Below, piece by piece: positions 43,334-51,629 of a stretch of DNA of 64,000 nucleotides (position 1 is its first letter; each line of letters starts with the position of its first letter). This DNA is from Nostocoides sp. F2B08 (GTDB lineage: Bacteria; Actinomycetota; Actinomycetes; Actinomycetales; Dermatophilaceae): positions 620,001 through 684,000 of the forward strand of contig NZ_WESE01000001.1 of NCBI RefSeq assembly GCF_009184895.1, given 5' to 3'. The position numbers were made by a program, and so were the translations under genes. The notes under the pieces were generated by a model. That model was not told where the DNA came from and searched no databases. It saw only the letters and a list, made by a program, of their open reading frames with translations.

Positions 43334-45099
43334 GGTCGGTGCTCCTTGTGCTCGGCCGTCTGGGCGTCGGCGGTGACCACGACCGCCTGGGTCGGCACGG
43401 GCGCGAACCAGGCCGCGAGGGTCCCGTCCGGCTCGCGGCGGGTGTGCAGGTGACCGCGCCATCCGGGTGAGCGGTCGGGGAAGTCGCTGCGGACGTGACC
43501 GCCGCGGGTCTCCTCCCGCAGCCTGGCGCAGAAGGTGAGCGCCTGACCGAGGTGGAGCAGGTTCGTCGTCTCCCACGTCCGCGGACCCGGCTGCGCCTCG
43601 GTCGGGGCCAGATCGGCATGCCGGTCCAGCTCGTCCGCGGTCGCAGCCAGCGAGTCCGCCGAGCGCACCGCGCCCGAGCCCGACGTCATCGCGGCCTGGA
43701 TGTGCGGTCGATGGGCCGCATCGCACGCGTCGGCCTCGCCGTCCTGCGACGTCGGTGTCGTCGGCGCCAGCTCCCCCGCCGCCAAACGGGCCACGAGATC
43801 ATCGGCGATGCGGTGGGCGAAGACCAGTCCCTCGAGCAGCGAGTTGGACGCGAGGCGGTTGGCGCCGTGGACGCCCGTGCACGAGACCTCCCCGCACGCA
43901 TAGAGACCCGGAAGGCTGGTCCGGCCGTGCAGGTCGGTGCGCACCCCGCCGGAGGCGTAGTGCTGCGCCGGGGCGACCGGCACCAGGTCGACCGCGGGGT
44001 CGATGCCGTGCTCGCGCAGGCTCGCGACGATCCCCGGGAAGCGCTGCTGGAGGAAGGCGGCACCCAGGTGGCGACAGTCGAGGTAGACGTGGTCGGCGCC
44101 GGTCTGCGCCATCCGCGTGACGATGGCGCGCGAGACCACGTCGCGTGGCGCCAGGTCGCCCTGCGGGTGCAACGCCGGCATGAACCGCTCGCCGCGGACG
44201 TCGACGAGGAAGGCGCCCTCGCCGCGGACGGCTTCCGAGATCAGCGGCTGCTGACCGCTGGCTCCCGGCCCCAGCCAGAGCACCGTCGGGTGGAACTGGA
44301 CGAACTCGAGGTCACCCATGACGGCACCGGCGCGCAGGCACATGGCCATGCCGTCACCGGTCGCGACCGAGGGGTTCGTGGTCGCGGAGTAGATCTGCCC
44401 GAGGCCGCCGCTCGCGAGAACGACCGCTCGGGCGTGCCCGGCTCCGATGCCGCTGATCTCCCCCTCGCCGATGACGTGCAGGGTGACCCCGCAGACCCGG
44501 CCGCCGCCGTCGGTCAGCAGGTCGACGACGAGCGCGTGTTCGATCACCTCGATGCCGGGGTCGGTCATGACCGCCCGCAGCTGGGCGATCAGGGCCCGGG
44601 AGATCTCGGCCCCGGTCGCGTCACCGCCGGCGTGGGCGATGCGGTCCGCGCCGTGTCCGCCCTCCCGGGTCAGTTTGATCCCTCCGGCGTCGTCGGTGTC
44701 GAACTGCGTTCCGAGAGAGATGAGCTCGCGCACGCGCGCCGGCCCCTCCTCGACGAGCGCCCGGACGGCATCCTCGTCGCACAACCCGACGCCGGCCACG
44801 AGCGTGTCGGAGAAGTGCGCCTCCGGGGAGTCCTCCGGGTCCAGCGCGGCGGCGATCCCGCCCTGCGCCCACTCGGTCGACCCCTCCGACAGGACGGTCT
44901 TGGTGACCAGCAGGACGCGGTCGACCCGCTCCCGCAGCTTCAGCGCCGCCGTGAGGCCGGCGATACCCGACCCGACGACGATGACGTCGGCGGTCGCGAC
45001 CCACCCCGGGGGCGGAGCCACGAGCCGCTGCGGCAGGTGCGGCGCGGTGATCCCGGTGGGGACCGCATACGGCGCGCCGAAGTCGCTGACGTCCTTCAT
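43330..45099 (-). CDS. nadB: L-aspartate oxidase
   Basis: 589 residues from the ATG at 45099. Oxidises aspartate to iminoaspartate for NAD synthesis. Seen: FAD Rossmann motif ADVIVVGSGIAGLTAALKL, SEGSTEWAQGGIAAA, GGHGADRIAHAGGDATGAEI, HPTVLW, DVRGERFMPALHPQGDLAPRDVVSRAI and YASGGVRTDLHGRTSLPGLYACGEVSCTGVHGANRL. C-terminal SDH-type helical domain. About 45 residues precede the Rossmann fold. Starts six bases after panC stops and overlaps nadC, so tightly coupled. Confidence 0.96.
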   Translation of the reverse strand: MKDVSDFGAPYAVPTGITAPHLPQRLVAPPPGWVATADVIVVGSGIAGLTAALKLRERVDRVLLVTKTVLSEGSTEWAQGGIAAALDPEDSPEAHFSDTLVAGVGLCDEDAVRALVEEGPARVRELISLGTQFDTDDAGGIKLTREGGHGADRIAHAGGDATGAEISRALIAQLRAVMTDPGIEVIEHALVVDLLTDGGGRVCGVTLHVIGEGEISGIGAGHARAVVLASGGLGQIYSATTNPSVATGDGMAMCLRAGAVMGDLEFVQFHPTVLWLGPGASGQQPLISEAVRGEGAFLVDVRGERFMPALHPQGDLAPRDVVSRAIVTRMAQTGADHVYLDCRHLGAAFLQQRFPGIVASLREHGIDPAVDLVPVAPAQHYASGGVRTDLHGRTSLPGLYACGEVSCTGVHGANRLASNSLLEGLVFAHRIADDLVARLAAGELAPTTPTSQDGEADACDAAHRPHIQAAMTSGSGAVRSADSLAATADELDRHADLAPTEAQPGPRTWETTNLLHLGQALTFCARLREETRGGHVRSDFPDRSPGWRGHLHTRREPDGTLAAWFAPVPTQAVVVTADAQTAEHKEHRP

Positions 45100-45104
45100 C
45101 ACGC

Positions 45105-46010
45105 TCAGGGTCGCACGGCGGGAACGTCGGAGAACACCTCGAGCGCTCCCCCGCCCGGTCCGACGAGGACCGGCGCGTTGTCGATGAGGCGGGTCGTGCC
45201 CACCCGGCCCGCGACCGCGAGGAGCGCCTCCCCGCGGTACCACTCGGGCACGTCGTTGAGCGTGTGCGGATGGACGAGAACGAGATAGTCGATCAGCGCC
45301 AGCGGCTCACGGACGAGCACCGCGCGGGCGGCGCGTCGGATCGCCGAGGGACCCTCCGGGGCCGCCTCCGCCCCGGCCCGCAGTGCCCGGGAGAGGCAGA
45401 GGGCGGTCTCCCGGTCGGCCTCGGTGAGGTAGGTGTTGCGCGAGCTCATCGCCAGGCCGTCGGACTCGCGGACGGTCGCGACGGAGACGATCTCGACCGG
45501 GAAGTCGAGGTCCTGGGCCATCCGGCGGATGAGGAGCAGCTGCTGGGCGTCCTTCTGGCCGAAGAAGGCACAGTCGGCTCCGGTGAGGTGGAGCAGCTTG
45601 CCGACGACCGTGAGCACTCCGTCGAAGTGCCCGGGTCGCGACTGGCCCTCCAGCACGTCGCCCAGGGGCCCGGCCGAGATGCGCACGCCCGGGTCGCCGT
45701 CGGGGTAGATGACGTCCGGGGTCGGCGCGAAGACGAGGTCGACCCCCTCACGGGTGCAGATCTCCATGTCGGCGTCGAACGTCCGCGGATAGCGCGAGAG
45801 GTCCTCCTTGGGCCCGAACTGCAGCGGATTGAGGAAGATCGTGACGATGACGTGCTCGGCGCGCTCCCGCGCCGTGCGGATCAGGGTCGCGTGCCCGTCG
45901 TGCAGCGCGCCCATCGTCATGACGACGGCGACCCGCCCGCCGTCCAGCCCTTCCCTGCCATCCCGCAGCTCGATGCGCGTGCGCGCGACGACGGGGGTGT
46001 TCGGTGTCAT
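45105..46010 (-). CDS. panC: Pantothenate synthetase
   Basis: 301 residues. Joins pantoate and beta-alanine with ATP. Seen: VVMTMGALHDGHATLIRTAR (HxGH-like), TIFLNPLQFGPKEDLSRYPRT, PLGDVLEGQSRPGHFDGVLTVVGKLLH, DCAFFGQKDAQQLLLIRRM and RESDGLAMSSRNTYL (KMSKS equivalent SSRN). ATG overlaps by one base the stop of the DUF2520 gene (TGATG). panD is missing from its common place beside panC. Confidence 0.97.
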   Translation of the reverse strand: MTPNTPVVARTRIELRDGREGLDGGRVAVVMTMGALHDGHATLIRTARERAEHVIVTIFLNPLQFGPKEDLSRYPRTFDADMEICTREGVDLVFAPTPDVIYPDGDPGVRISAGPLGDVLEGQSRPGHFDGVLTVVGKLLHLTGADCAFFGQKDAQQLLLIRRMAQDLDFPVEIVSVATVRESDGLAMSSRNTYLTEADRETALCLSRALRAGAEAAPEGPSAIRRAARAVLVREPLALIDYLVLVHPHTLNDVPEWYRGEALLAVAGRVGTTRLIDNAPVLVGPGGGALEVFSDVPAVRP

Positions 46011-46933
46011 CAGGACTCCTGTCCGGGTCGGTCGGGTGCGGCGAGCAGGTCGAGCAGGGGTGCCGCGAGGTCGGCGCGCAGCCGACCGTCCTCCACGGCG
46101 CGCGCCGCCGTCGCCGTGGCGAGGGCGCGGTAGGTCGTCAGGACGTCGGGCACCCGCTCGGCGAGCACGTCGAGGTGCGTCGCCACGGTGCCCACGTCAC
46201 CGCGCGCGACGGGACCGGTGAGCGCGCCCTCCCGCAGCCGGAGCGCGTTGTCGAGCGCCGCATACAGCAGCGGGCGGAGGACGTGTGCGGGCGACTCGAC
46301 CCCGGCGTGGTCGAGGATCTGCATGGCCTGGGCGGTCAGCGTGACGAGATGGTTGCTCCCGTGCGCGAGGGCGCAGTGGTAGGCGACGCGGTCCGCCTCC
46401 GCGATCGTCACCGGCTCGGCGCCCATGTCGAGGACCAGCGCTGCGGCGATGGGCAGGATGCGGTCGTCGGCGGTGACGCCGAAGCAGCACTCGTGCAGCC
46501 GATCCAGGTCCAGGGCCGTGCCCGTGAAGGTCATCGCCGGGTGCAGCGCGAGCGGGAAGGCGTGGTGCCGGCGAACCGGGTCGAGGACCGCGGCACCGTG
46601 TCGACCCGAGGTGTGCGCGACGATCTGTCCGGCCTGCCAGGCCCCCGTCGTCGACAGCCCCTGCGCGAGGTCGGCGAGCGCGTCGTCGGGCACGGCGAGG
46701 AGGACGAGCTCGGCCTCGGCGACGACCTCGGGGACGGTCCGGACCGGCACGCCGGGAAGGAGGGCCTCGGCACGTTCGAGGGAGGCCTGGCTGACCGCGC
46801 TGACGGCTCGGAGATCGTGGCCGGCGCGGGCCAGCGCGGCTCCGAGCACGGCGCCGACCTTGCCGGCTCCCACCACGCCGACCCGGAGGCGGGCGGGGTG
46901 CGCGGGACCCTGCGGGTCCGGGGAGACGCTCAC
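46010..46933 (-). CDS. Rossmann-like and DUF2520 domain protein
   Basis: 307 residues from a GTG at 46933. Seen: VGVVGAGKVGAVLGAALARAGHDL (NADP-type Rossmann start), LVLLAVPDDALADLA, a short linker with HTSGRHGAAVLDPV and HPAMTF, then the DUF2520 helical domain (HCALAHGSNHLVTLTAQAMQIL). Known: fold of ketopantoate reductase and ProC; nearly always upstream of panC in actinobacteria, so a role in pantothenate synthesis (perhaps ketopantoate reduction) is suggested by context but unproven. Confidence 0.88.
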   Translation of the reverse strand: MSVSPDPQGPAHPARLRVGVVGAGKVGAVLGAALARAGHDLRAVSAVSQASLERAEALLPGVPVRTVPEVVAEAELVLLAVPDDALADLAQGLSTTGAWQAGQIVAHTSGRHGAAVLDPVRRHHAFPLALHPAMTFTGTALDLDRLHECCFGVTADDRILPIAAALVLDMGAEPVTIAEADRVAYHCALAHGSNHLVTLTAQAMQILDHAGVESPAHVLRPLLYAALDNALRLREGALTGPVARGDVGTVATHLDVLAERVPDVLTTYRALATATAARAVEDGRLRADLAAPLLDLLAAPDRPGQES

Positions 46934-46981
46934 GGACGGCGACCATACCGCATGGCCCGCTGGTGCCGGCCAGCCCTCTCC

Positions 46982-47019
46982 TGACAAGCGAACTTGACAC
47001 ATGACAAGCACGCTTGACA
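46982..47019. promoter_or_regulatory. Two tandem palindromic operator-like sites
   Basis: 18-bp sites TGACAAGCGAACTTGACA (46982-46999) and TGACAAGCACGCTTGACA (47002-47019), both of form TGACAAG-N4-CTTGACA, 20 bases apart, i.e. about two helical turns on the same face. They lie directly before a membrane-protein/XRE-regulator operon. TTGACA also equals a -35 consensus, so one arm may double as a promoter element. Confidence 0.7.
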
Positions 47020-47030
47020 GGCTCGAGTTC

Positions 47031-47429
47031 ATGCAGACACTCACCACGCTCACCTGGTTCAACAAGATCGGCCTCGCGATCCTCGCCGTGGGCATCCCCT
47101 ACCTCGTCGTGCAGCAGGAGTGGATCGGCGCAGTGGCCTGGACCGTCGCGCTCGCCTATCTCGCCATCTCGGTCCGACGCTCGGTCACGGCCCGCGCCGA
47201 CGACCGCGAACGCGTCGCCGCCGCTCAGCCCTATGACGAGCGAGACGCCGCCGCGATGCGCTCGGCGTTCTCGGTCGTCGGTCAGGTCGCCTTCCTCGGA
47301 CAGGTCGCCATCGTCATCTGGTACATGGGGCAGCCCGTCGACGAACGCATCCTCATCGAGTCCGCCAAGGTCGTCGTCCTCGCGGTGGTCCTCGGTTTCG
47401 CGAACCGCGCAGCGCTGCAGCGGGCGTGA
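47031..47429 (+). CDS. Small multi-pass membrane protein paired with an XRE regulator
   Basis: 132 residues from the ATG at 47031. An in-frame ATG at 47001 would put the second palindrome inside the gene and has no ribosome-binding site, so it is less likely. Seen: four hydrophobic stretches in two pairs (IGLAILAVGIPYLVV and AVAWTVALAYLAISV; AFSVVGQVAFLGQVAIVIWYM and VVVLAVVLGFANRA) separated by a charged loop (RADDRERVAAAQPYDERDAA). Family not recognised; similar proteins adjoin small HTH genes in many bacteria. The stop overlaps the regulator start by one base. Confidence 0.75.
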   Translation: MQTLTTLTWFNKIGLAILAVGIPYLVVQQEWIGAVAWTVALAYLAISVRRSVTARADDRERVAAAQPYDERDAAAMRSAFSVVGQVAFLGQVAIVIWYMGQPVDERILIESAKVVVLAVVLGFANRAALQRA

Positions 47430-47635
47430 TGGAGGTGGATACCACCCTCCCCAGCCTCCGATCCGAGCGCGGCCTGTCCCAGGCCGCGCTCGGCCAGGCC
47501 CTCGGCGTCTCCCGCCAGACGATCAACTCCATCGAGGTCGGCAAGTACGACCCCTCACTCCCCCTCGCCATCCGGATCGCCCGCTACTTCGACCGCACGG
47601 TCGAGGAGGTCTTCATCCTTCCGGAGGACGCATGA
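47429..47635 (+). CDS. XRE-family (YozG-like) DNA-binding protein, 68 residues
   Basis: Minimal Cro/CI-type helix-turn-helix protein: LRSERGLSQAALGQALGVSRQTINSIEVGKYDPSLPLAIRIARYFDRTVEEVFILPED, with the recognition helix at VSRQTINSIE and the conserved family ending. Known: these 65-70 residue regulators often repress an operon with a small membrane protein. The tandem TGACAAG-N4-CTTGACA sites upstream are the obvious operator candidate. ATG at 47429 used; a GTG one codon earlier is possible. Overlaps the next methyltransferase gene by ATGA. Confidence 0.88.
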   Translation: MEVDTTLPSLRSERGLSQAALGQALGVSRQTINSIEVGKYDPSLPLAIRIARYFDRTVEEVFILPEDA

Positions 47636-48573
47636 GCTCCGCGCTGCCCTGGCGGTCCGCCTGGCACGAGGCGCTCTACGGCACGGCCGGCTTCTACCGC
47701 ACCGGGCGTCCGCACGCGCACTTCTCGACGGCCACGTCGCCCGGTCTCGTCGAGGTGCTCGCCGAGGCCGTCGTCGCACTGGCCCGCAACGAGGGTCTGA
47801 CCGGCGTCGTCGACGTCGCCGCCGGCGGTGGCGAGCTCGCGACGGCGGTATGCGCGCTCGCCCCCGACCTGGACCTCACCTGCGTCGAGGTGCGGCCCCG
47901 CCCGGCAGGGCTGCCCGGCCAGTTGCGCTGGGTGCGCTCCCCCGGGGGAGCGGCACTTCCCGACGACCTGGGTGTCCTCCGCGACGTTCTCGTCATCGCG
48001 CACGAGTGGCTCGACAACGTGCCGTGCGCCGTGGCTGAGCGCACCCGGGGCTCTCGCCACGGAGCCCTACGGGAGGTGTTCGTCACCACGGCCGGTATCG
48101 AGAGTCCCGGCCCCGAGGTCGAGCCGGTGGATCGCGTCTGGGCGGAACGCTGGTGGCCGGTGGGGTCGCGCGTCGAGGTCGGCAGAGCGCGCGACGAGGC
48201 GTGGGCCGATCTGCTGTCCCGGGTCGGCCGCGGCCTCGTCGTCGCGGTCGACTACGGGCACACGACCGCAGCCCGGCCGGAGACGGGGACACTCACCGGG
48301 TACCGGGGCGGGGACGTCGTGGCGCCGGTGCCCGACGGCTCCTGCGACCTCACCGCCCACGTCGCGGTCGACAGCCTCCGCCACGACCGGATCGTGCGAC
48401 AGCGCGACCTGTTCGCCGAGCTCGGGCTGACCGGCACCGCACTCGAGCCGCGGCTCGCGCACGAGGCGCCCGCCGCATACCTCCAGGCGCTGGCGCGACG
48501 CTCGGCCGTGACCGCCCTGCGCGACCCGGCCGGCCTCGGTGCCTTCTGGTGGGTCTTGGCCCGCCGGCCGTGA
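47632..48573 (+). CDS. SAM-dependent methyltransferase, MidA/NDUFAF7 (DUF185) family
   Basis: 313 residues. Seen: GTAGFYRTGRPHAHFSTATSP (family GxGYY..P..hF-T start), VVDVAAGGGELATAVCAL (motif I, with AAGGG for the usual GxGxG), VIAHEWLDNVPC (family ExxDNxP), VVAVDYGHT and GTLTGYRGG. Known: NDUFAF7, the eukaryotic homologue, methylates an arginine of complex I subunit NDUFS2. A nuoD gene, the NDUFS2 homologue, lies 0.6 kb downstream on the same strand, which supports the same chemistry here (inference). Start overlaps the XRE gene stop. Confidence 0.85.
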   Translation: MSSALPWRSAWHEALYGTAGFYRTGRPHAHFSTATSPGLVEVLAEAVVALARNEGLTGVVDVAAGGGELATAVCALAPDLDLTCVEVRPRPAGLPGQLRWVRSPGGAALPDDLGVLRDVLVIAHEWLDNVPCAVAERTRGSRHGALREVFVTTAGIESPGPEVEPVDRVWAERWWPVGSRVEVGRARDEAWADLLSRVGRGLVVAVDYGHTTAARPETGTLTGYRGGDVVAPVPDGSCDLTAHVAVDSLRHDRIVRQRDLFAELGLTGTALEPRLAHEAPAAYLQALARRSAVTALRDPAGLGAFWWVLARRP

Positions 48574-48655
48574 GGACGCATGCTCCGTCGTGCGACGACG
48601 GCAATTGCGCCGGTCTCACGACGGGACATCGGTCCTCCGGCGGAGCAAGGTCGCC

Positions 48656-49129
48656 TCAGCCGGCGTCGTGCGCGGCGCCTCCGATGTCGCACGGCATGAC
48701 GATGAGGGTGCGGGGCTCGGGCACGTCCGGCTCGTCGAGGTAGCTCTCCCACGGCGCGTCCGTGCTCGCGTACCCCCGCTCCGCCATCCACGCCTCGGCC
48801 TGCTGCCACGTCACCGCGACGCTGTCGTACGAGCCGCGGTGCATGACCTGCACTGCCCGCCCGCCCGGCAGACGACCCGACTCCACCCCTGACCCCTCGA
48901 CCGGACCGTCGACGGGGAAGCCCGCCACGATGTCCCAGCCCGAGTCCGGCACCGGCCGGTACCGCGCGAAGGGTGGGCCGACGACATGACTCTCGCTGGC
49001 CGCGACGGCACCCATGACCGCCCCGAACGCTCTGCCGAGAAAGTCCGCGATCCCGTCGTGGGGCACTCGGTCACGCACGACCGCGGTCCGTTGCTCCTCC
49101 AGCTCCACCAGGGTCACTTCGTCGTCCAT
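48656..49129 (-). CDS. GyrI-like effector-binding domain protein
   Basis: 157 residues, stand-alone. Seen: [61 protein letters not shown] (the conserved HxGxYxxL-type strand) and [18 protein letters not shown] (YLxxPxxxPxxxxT). Known: GyrI/SOUL-fold domains bind small hydrophobic ligands, and stand-alone forms can hydrolyse cyclopropanoid or thioester compounds. It sits between MidA-like and nuoD genes on the opposite strand, so it is probably an unrelated insert. Confidence 0.85.
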   Translation of the reverse strand: MDDEVTLVELEEQRTAVVRDRVPHDGIADFLGRAFGAVMGAVAASESHVVGPPFARYRPVPDSGWDIVAGFPVDGPVEGSGVESGRLPGGRAVQVMHRGSYDSVAVTWQQAEAWMAERGYASTDAPWESYLDEPDVPEPRTLIVMPCDIGGAAHDAG

Positions 49130-49188
49130 GTCCCCACTGTCCCGCTCGCCTGCCGCGCTGTCGAGATCGGGTGGGGCAGACTTGCACC

Positions 49189-50361
49189 GTGACCTCCGAC
49201 ACCCGGCGACGCGCCCTCGACGTCGGGGTCGGTGCGGGCGGACTCGCCACGGCCGACATGATCCTCAACATCGGCCCTCAGCACCCCGCGACACACGGGG
49301 TCCTGCGGCTGCGGATCGTTCTCGACGGGGAGCGGATCGTCAGCGCCGACCCGGTCATCGGGTACATGCACCGAGGCGCCGAGAAGCTCTTCGAGGTCCG
49401 CGACTACCGGCAGATCATCGTCCTGGCCAACCGGCACGACTGGCTCTCGGCGTTCGGCAACGAGCTCGGCGTGGTCCTGGCCGTCGAGCACATGCTGGGC
49501 ATGGAGATACCCGAGCGGGCGACGTGGGCACGCACCCTGCTCGCCGAGCTCAACCGCGTCCTGTCCCACTTGATGTTCCTCGGCTCCTATCCGCTGGAGC
49601 TCGGTGCCATCACTCCGATGTTCTACGCGTTCCGAGAGCGGGAGGAGCTCCAGGCCGTCCTCGAGGAGGCCTCGGGCGGACGAATGCACTACATGTTCAA
49701 CCGGGTCGGCGGCCTCAAGGAGGACCTGCCGGCCGGCTGGCTGGGCCGGGTCCGCGAGGCGGTCACCGAGGTGCGACGCCGGCTTCCCGACATCGAGTCC
49801 ATGCTCGTCGGCAACCCCATCCTGCGGGCCCGGACCGAAGGCGTCGGGAGGCTCTCGCCCGAGCTGGTCCACGCATACGGCGTCTCCGGCCCGATCGCCC
49901 GGGCGAGCGGGGTGGACGTCGACCTGCGCCGCGACGCCCCCTATCTCGCCTACGCGGAGCTGTATGCGCAGGGCGGCCCGGGCCGCGTCGTCACCCGCAT
50001 CTCGGGAGACTCCCTGGCCCGGCTCGAGGTGCTGCTCGAGCAGGTCCACGTCTCGCTCGACCTCGCCGAAGCCTGTCTGGACCGGCTCGGGTCGCTGCCG
50101 CAGGGGCCGGTCAACCAGCGGCTCCCGAAGGTGCTCAAGGTGCCCGAGGGCGAGACCTACGTCGCGACCGAGAACCCGCTCGGCTTCAACGGGTACTTCC
50201 TCGTCTCCCGCGGTGAGAAGACCCCGTGGCGGCTCAAGCTGCGCTCGGCGTCCTTCAGCAACGTCCAGGTGCTGCGGGAGATCCTGCCCGGCTGCCTGGT
50301 CGCCGACATGGTCTCGGTGCTCGGGTCGATGTTCTTCGTCGTCGGCGACGTCGACAAGTAG
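49189..50361 (+). CDS. Orphan NADH-quinone oxidoreductase subunit D (NuoD/NDUFS2 homologue)
   Basis: 390 residues from a GTG at 49189 (GTG at 49171 also possible). Seen: [22 protein letters not shown] with the quinone-site His, [52 protein letters not shown] and the C-terminal [31 protein letters not shown], the normal NuoD end. No other nuo gene lies near. Known: NuoD forms the quinone pocket next to cluster N2 of complex I. Likely a second NuoD or an exchangeable subunit; with the MidA-like methyltransferase close by it could be its substrate. Confidence 0.92.
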   Translation: MTSDTRRRALDVGVGAGGLATADMILNIGPQHPATHGVLRLRIVLDGERIVSADPVIGYMHRGAEKLFEVRDYRQIIVLANRHDWLSAFGNELGVVLAVEHMLGMEIPERATWARTLLAELNRVLSHLMFLGSYPLELGAITPMFYAFREREELQAVLEEASGGRMHYMFNRVGGLKEDLPAGWLGRVREAVTEVRRRLPDIESMLVGNPILRARTEGVGRLSPELVHAYGVSGPIARASGVDVDLRRDAPYLAYAELYAQGGPGRVVTRISGDSLARLEVLLEQVHVSLDLAEACLDRLGSLPQGPVNQRLPKVLKVPEGETYVATENPLGFNGYFLVSRGEKTPWRLKLRSASFSNVQVLREILPGCLVADMVSVLGSMFFVVGDVDK

Positions 50362-50377
50362 ACCTCGTCGACCCACT

Positions 50378-50442
50378 CCCGCGACGGACGGTTGCGCGGT
50401 GGCCATCGGGGGATTCGCCACCGCCACACCGTCCGTCGCGGG
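50378..50442. terminator. Long inverted repeat after nuoD
   Basis: 26-bp arms at 50378-50403 and 50417-50442 match at 23 of 26 positions (a 3-base internal loop), with a 13-base loop between. Outer arm CCCGCGACGGACGG. Lies between convergent nuoD and a methyltransferase gene, so likely a bidirectional terminator. Confidence 0.7.
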
Positions 50443-50453
50443 TCCGAGTCGGA

Positions 50454-50509
50454 CTCAGCCGGAGAGGCTCAGCCGGAGAGGCTCAGCCGGAGAGGCTCAG
50501 CCGGAGAGG
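50454..50509. repeat. Four exact 14-bp tandem repeats
   Basis: Unit CTCAGCCGGAGAGG repeated four times without change, then a fifth partial CTCAG that contains the TGA stop of the minus-strand methyltransferase (50511-50513). Nothing suggests spacers or a coding role. Confidence 0.95.
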
Positions 50510-50510
50510 C

Positions 50511-51110
50511 TCAGGCGGTGCGGCGCAAGACGCTGACCGCGAAGTCGGCGTCGTCGTGCCACGGACGCAGGTCCCACGTGGCGAACCGGTGCTCGAGCCG
50601 CAGTCCAGCGGACGGCGCGGCCGCGTCGAGGTCGGCGGGGGTGAAGCCGCGGTCGAGGCGGCATCCGACGACGACGAAACCATCGGCGCGCACGTGGCCG
50701 GCCACGCGCCGCACCGCCTCGGCACGGTGCTCCTCGCCGATGAAGTCCACGACGTTGCCGGCGACGAGGGCTCCGTCGAAGGGCTCGGCCGCACCCTGCT
50801 CGGCGAGGTCGAGGGTCGCGAGGTCGCCGACCAACCACGTCGCCCCGGGGTGGTCCTCGCGGGCCGCGGCGATGAGGGCGGGGTCGATGTCGACGCCGAC
50901 GACCCGGTGCCCGAGTCGGGCGAGGTGCCCGCCGTGACGACCGGGTCCGCAGCCGGCGTCGAGCAGACGCGCGCCGCGCGGCGCGAGGACGTCGACCAGC
51001 CGCGACTCACCCTGCAGGTCGGCGCCTTCGGCGGCCATCATCCGGAACCGCTCGATGTACCAGCGAGAGTGCTCGGGGTCGTGCAGTCCTGGCCAGCTCG
51101 AGGTGTCCAT
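50511..51110 (-). CDS. Class I SAM-dependent methyltransferase
   Basis: 199 residues. Seen: motif I LLDAGCGPGRHGGHLA, VVGVDIDPALIAAA, WLVGDLATLDLAE and FDGALVAGNVVDFIGEE. Substrate unknown. Starts three bases after the DUF3180 stop, so it ends the folate operon. Its stop codon lies in the 14-bp tandem repeat array, so repeat-number change could alter only the 3' flank. Confidence 0.87.
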   Translation of the reverse strand: MDTSSWPGLHDPEHSRWYIERFRMMAAEGADLQGESRLVDVLAPRGARLLDAGCGPGRHGGHLARLGHRVVGVDIDPALIAAAREDHPGATWLVGDLATLDLAEQGAAEPFDGALVAGNVVDFIGEEHRAEAVRRVAGHVRADGFVVVGCRLDRGFTPADLDAAAPSAGLRLEHRFATWDLRPWHDDADFAVSVLRRTA

Positions 51111-51113
51111 GCC

Positions 51114-51629
51114 TCAGCCTTGCACGGCCCCGTCGAGGTCGGAGCCGTCGTCACGCTCGTCGGAGCCGCCGCGAGCATCTCGGCCTCCCGGTGGCAGTCG
51201 GCACCAGTGCTGTGCGACCAGACCGGCGATCGCGAGGACGACGCCGGAGGCGATGAGGACGAGCAGCGGGACGATCTGCCGCCCGTAGGGCGTGAGGTCG
51301 CGGTCCGGAAGGAGGATCGCGAGATGGCCGAGGAACCAGCCGGCGACGGCGGCGCCGGTCAGCGCCCCGGCCTGGGACAGGCTGAGGATCCGGGCGGCGC
51401 GCAGGCCGGAGAGTGAACGGCGCGCGCGGCCCCGCTGGTACTGGCGAACCTGCCAGCCGCCCCACAGGACGAGCCCGGCGAGGACGAGGACGACCACGGC
51501 GGTCAGCCACGCGGGCGACGGGAGCAGTCGCCCGGTCCGCGTGAAGAGATGCCAGACGACGGCCGACACGAGGGTCGTGCCGGTCAGCACGGTGACCACG
51601 TGCCGCGGCCGCAGCCCGTGGCTCAGCAT
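51114..51629 (-). CDS. DUF3180 membrane protein
   Basis: 171 residues. Seen: four hydrophobic segments (HVVTVLTGTTLVSAVVWHLF; WLTAVVVLVLAGLVLWGGW; LTGAAVAGWFLGHLAILL; IVPLLVLIASGVVLAIAGLV) and a charged, disordered C-terminus (GGRDARGGSDERDDG). Known: DUF3180 proteins follow folK in actinobacteria; function unknown. Start at 51629 overlaps the folBK stop by seven bases. Confidence 0.85.
   Translation of the reverse strand: MLSHGLRPRHVVTVLTGTTLVSAVVWHLFTRTGRLLPSPAWLTAVVVLVLAGLVLWGGWQVRQYQRGRARRSLSGLRAARILSLSQAGALTGAAVAGWFLGHLAILLPDRDLTPYGRQIVPLLVLIASGVVLAIAGLVAQHWCRLPPGGRDARGGSDERDDGSDLDGAVQG

Noticed and set aside
50454-50509. Possible CRISPR array
   Set aside because: The 14-bp units are directly joined with no spacers, and no cas genes are present. 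It is a simple tandem repeat.
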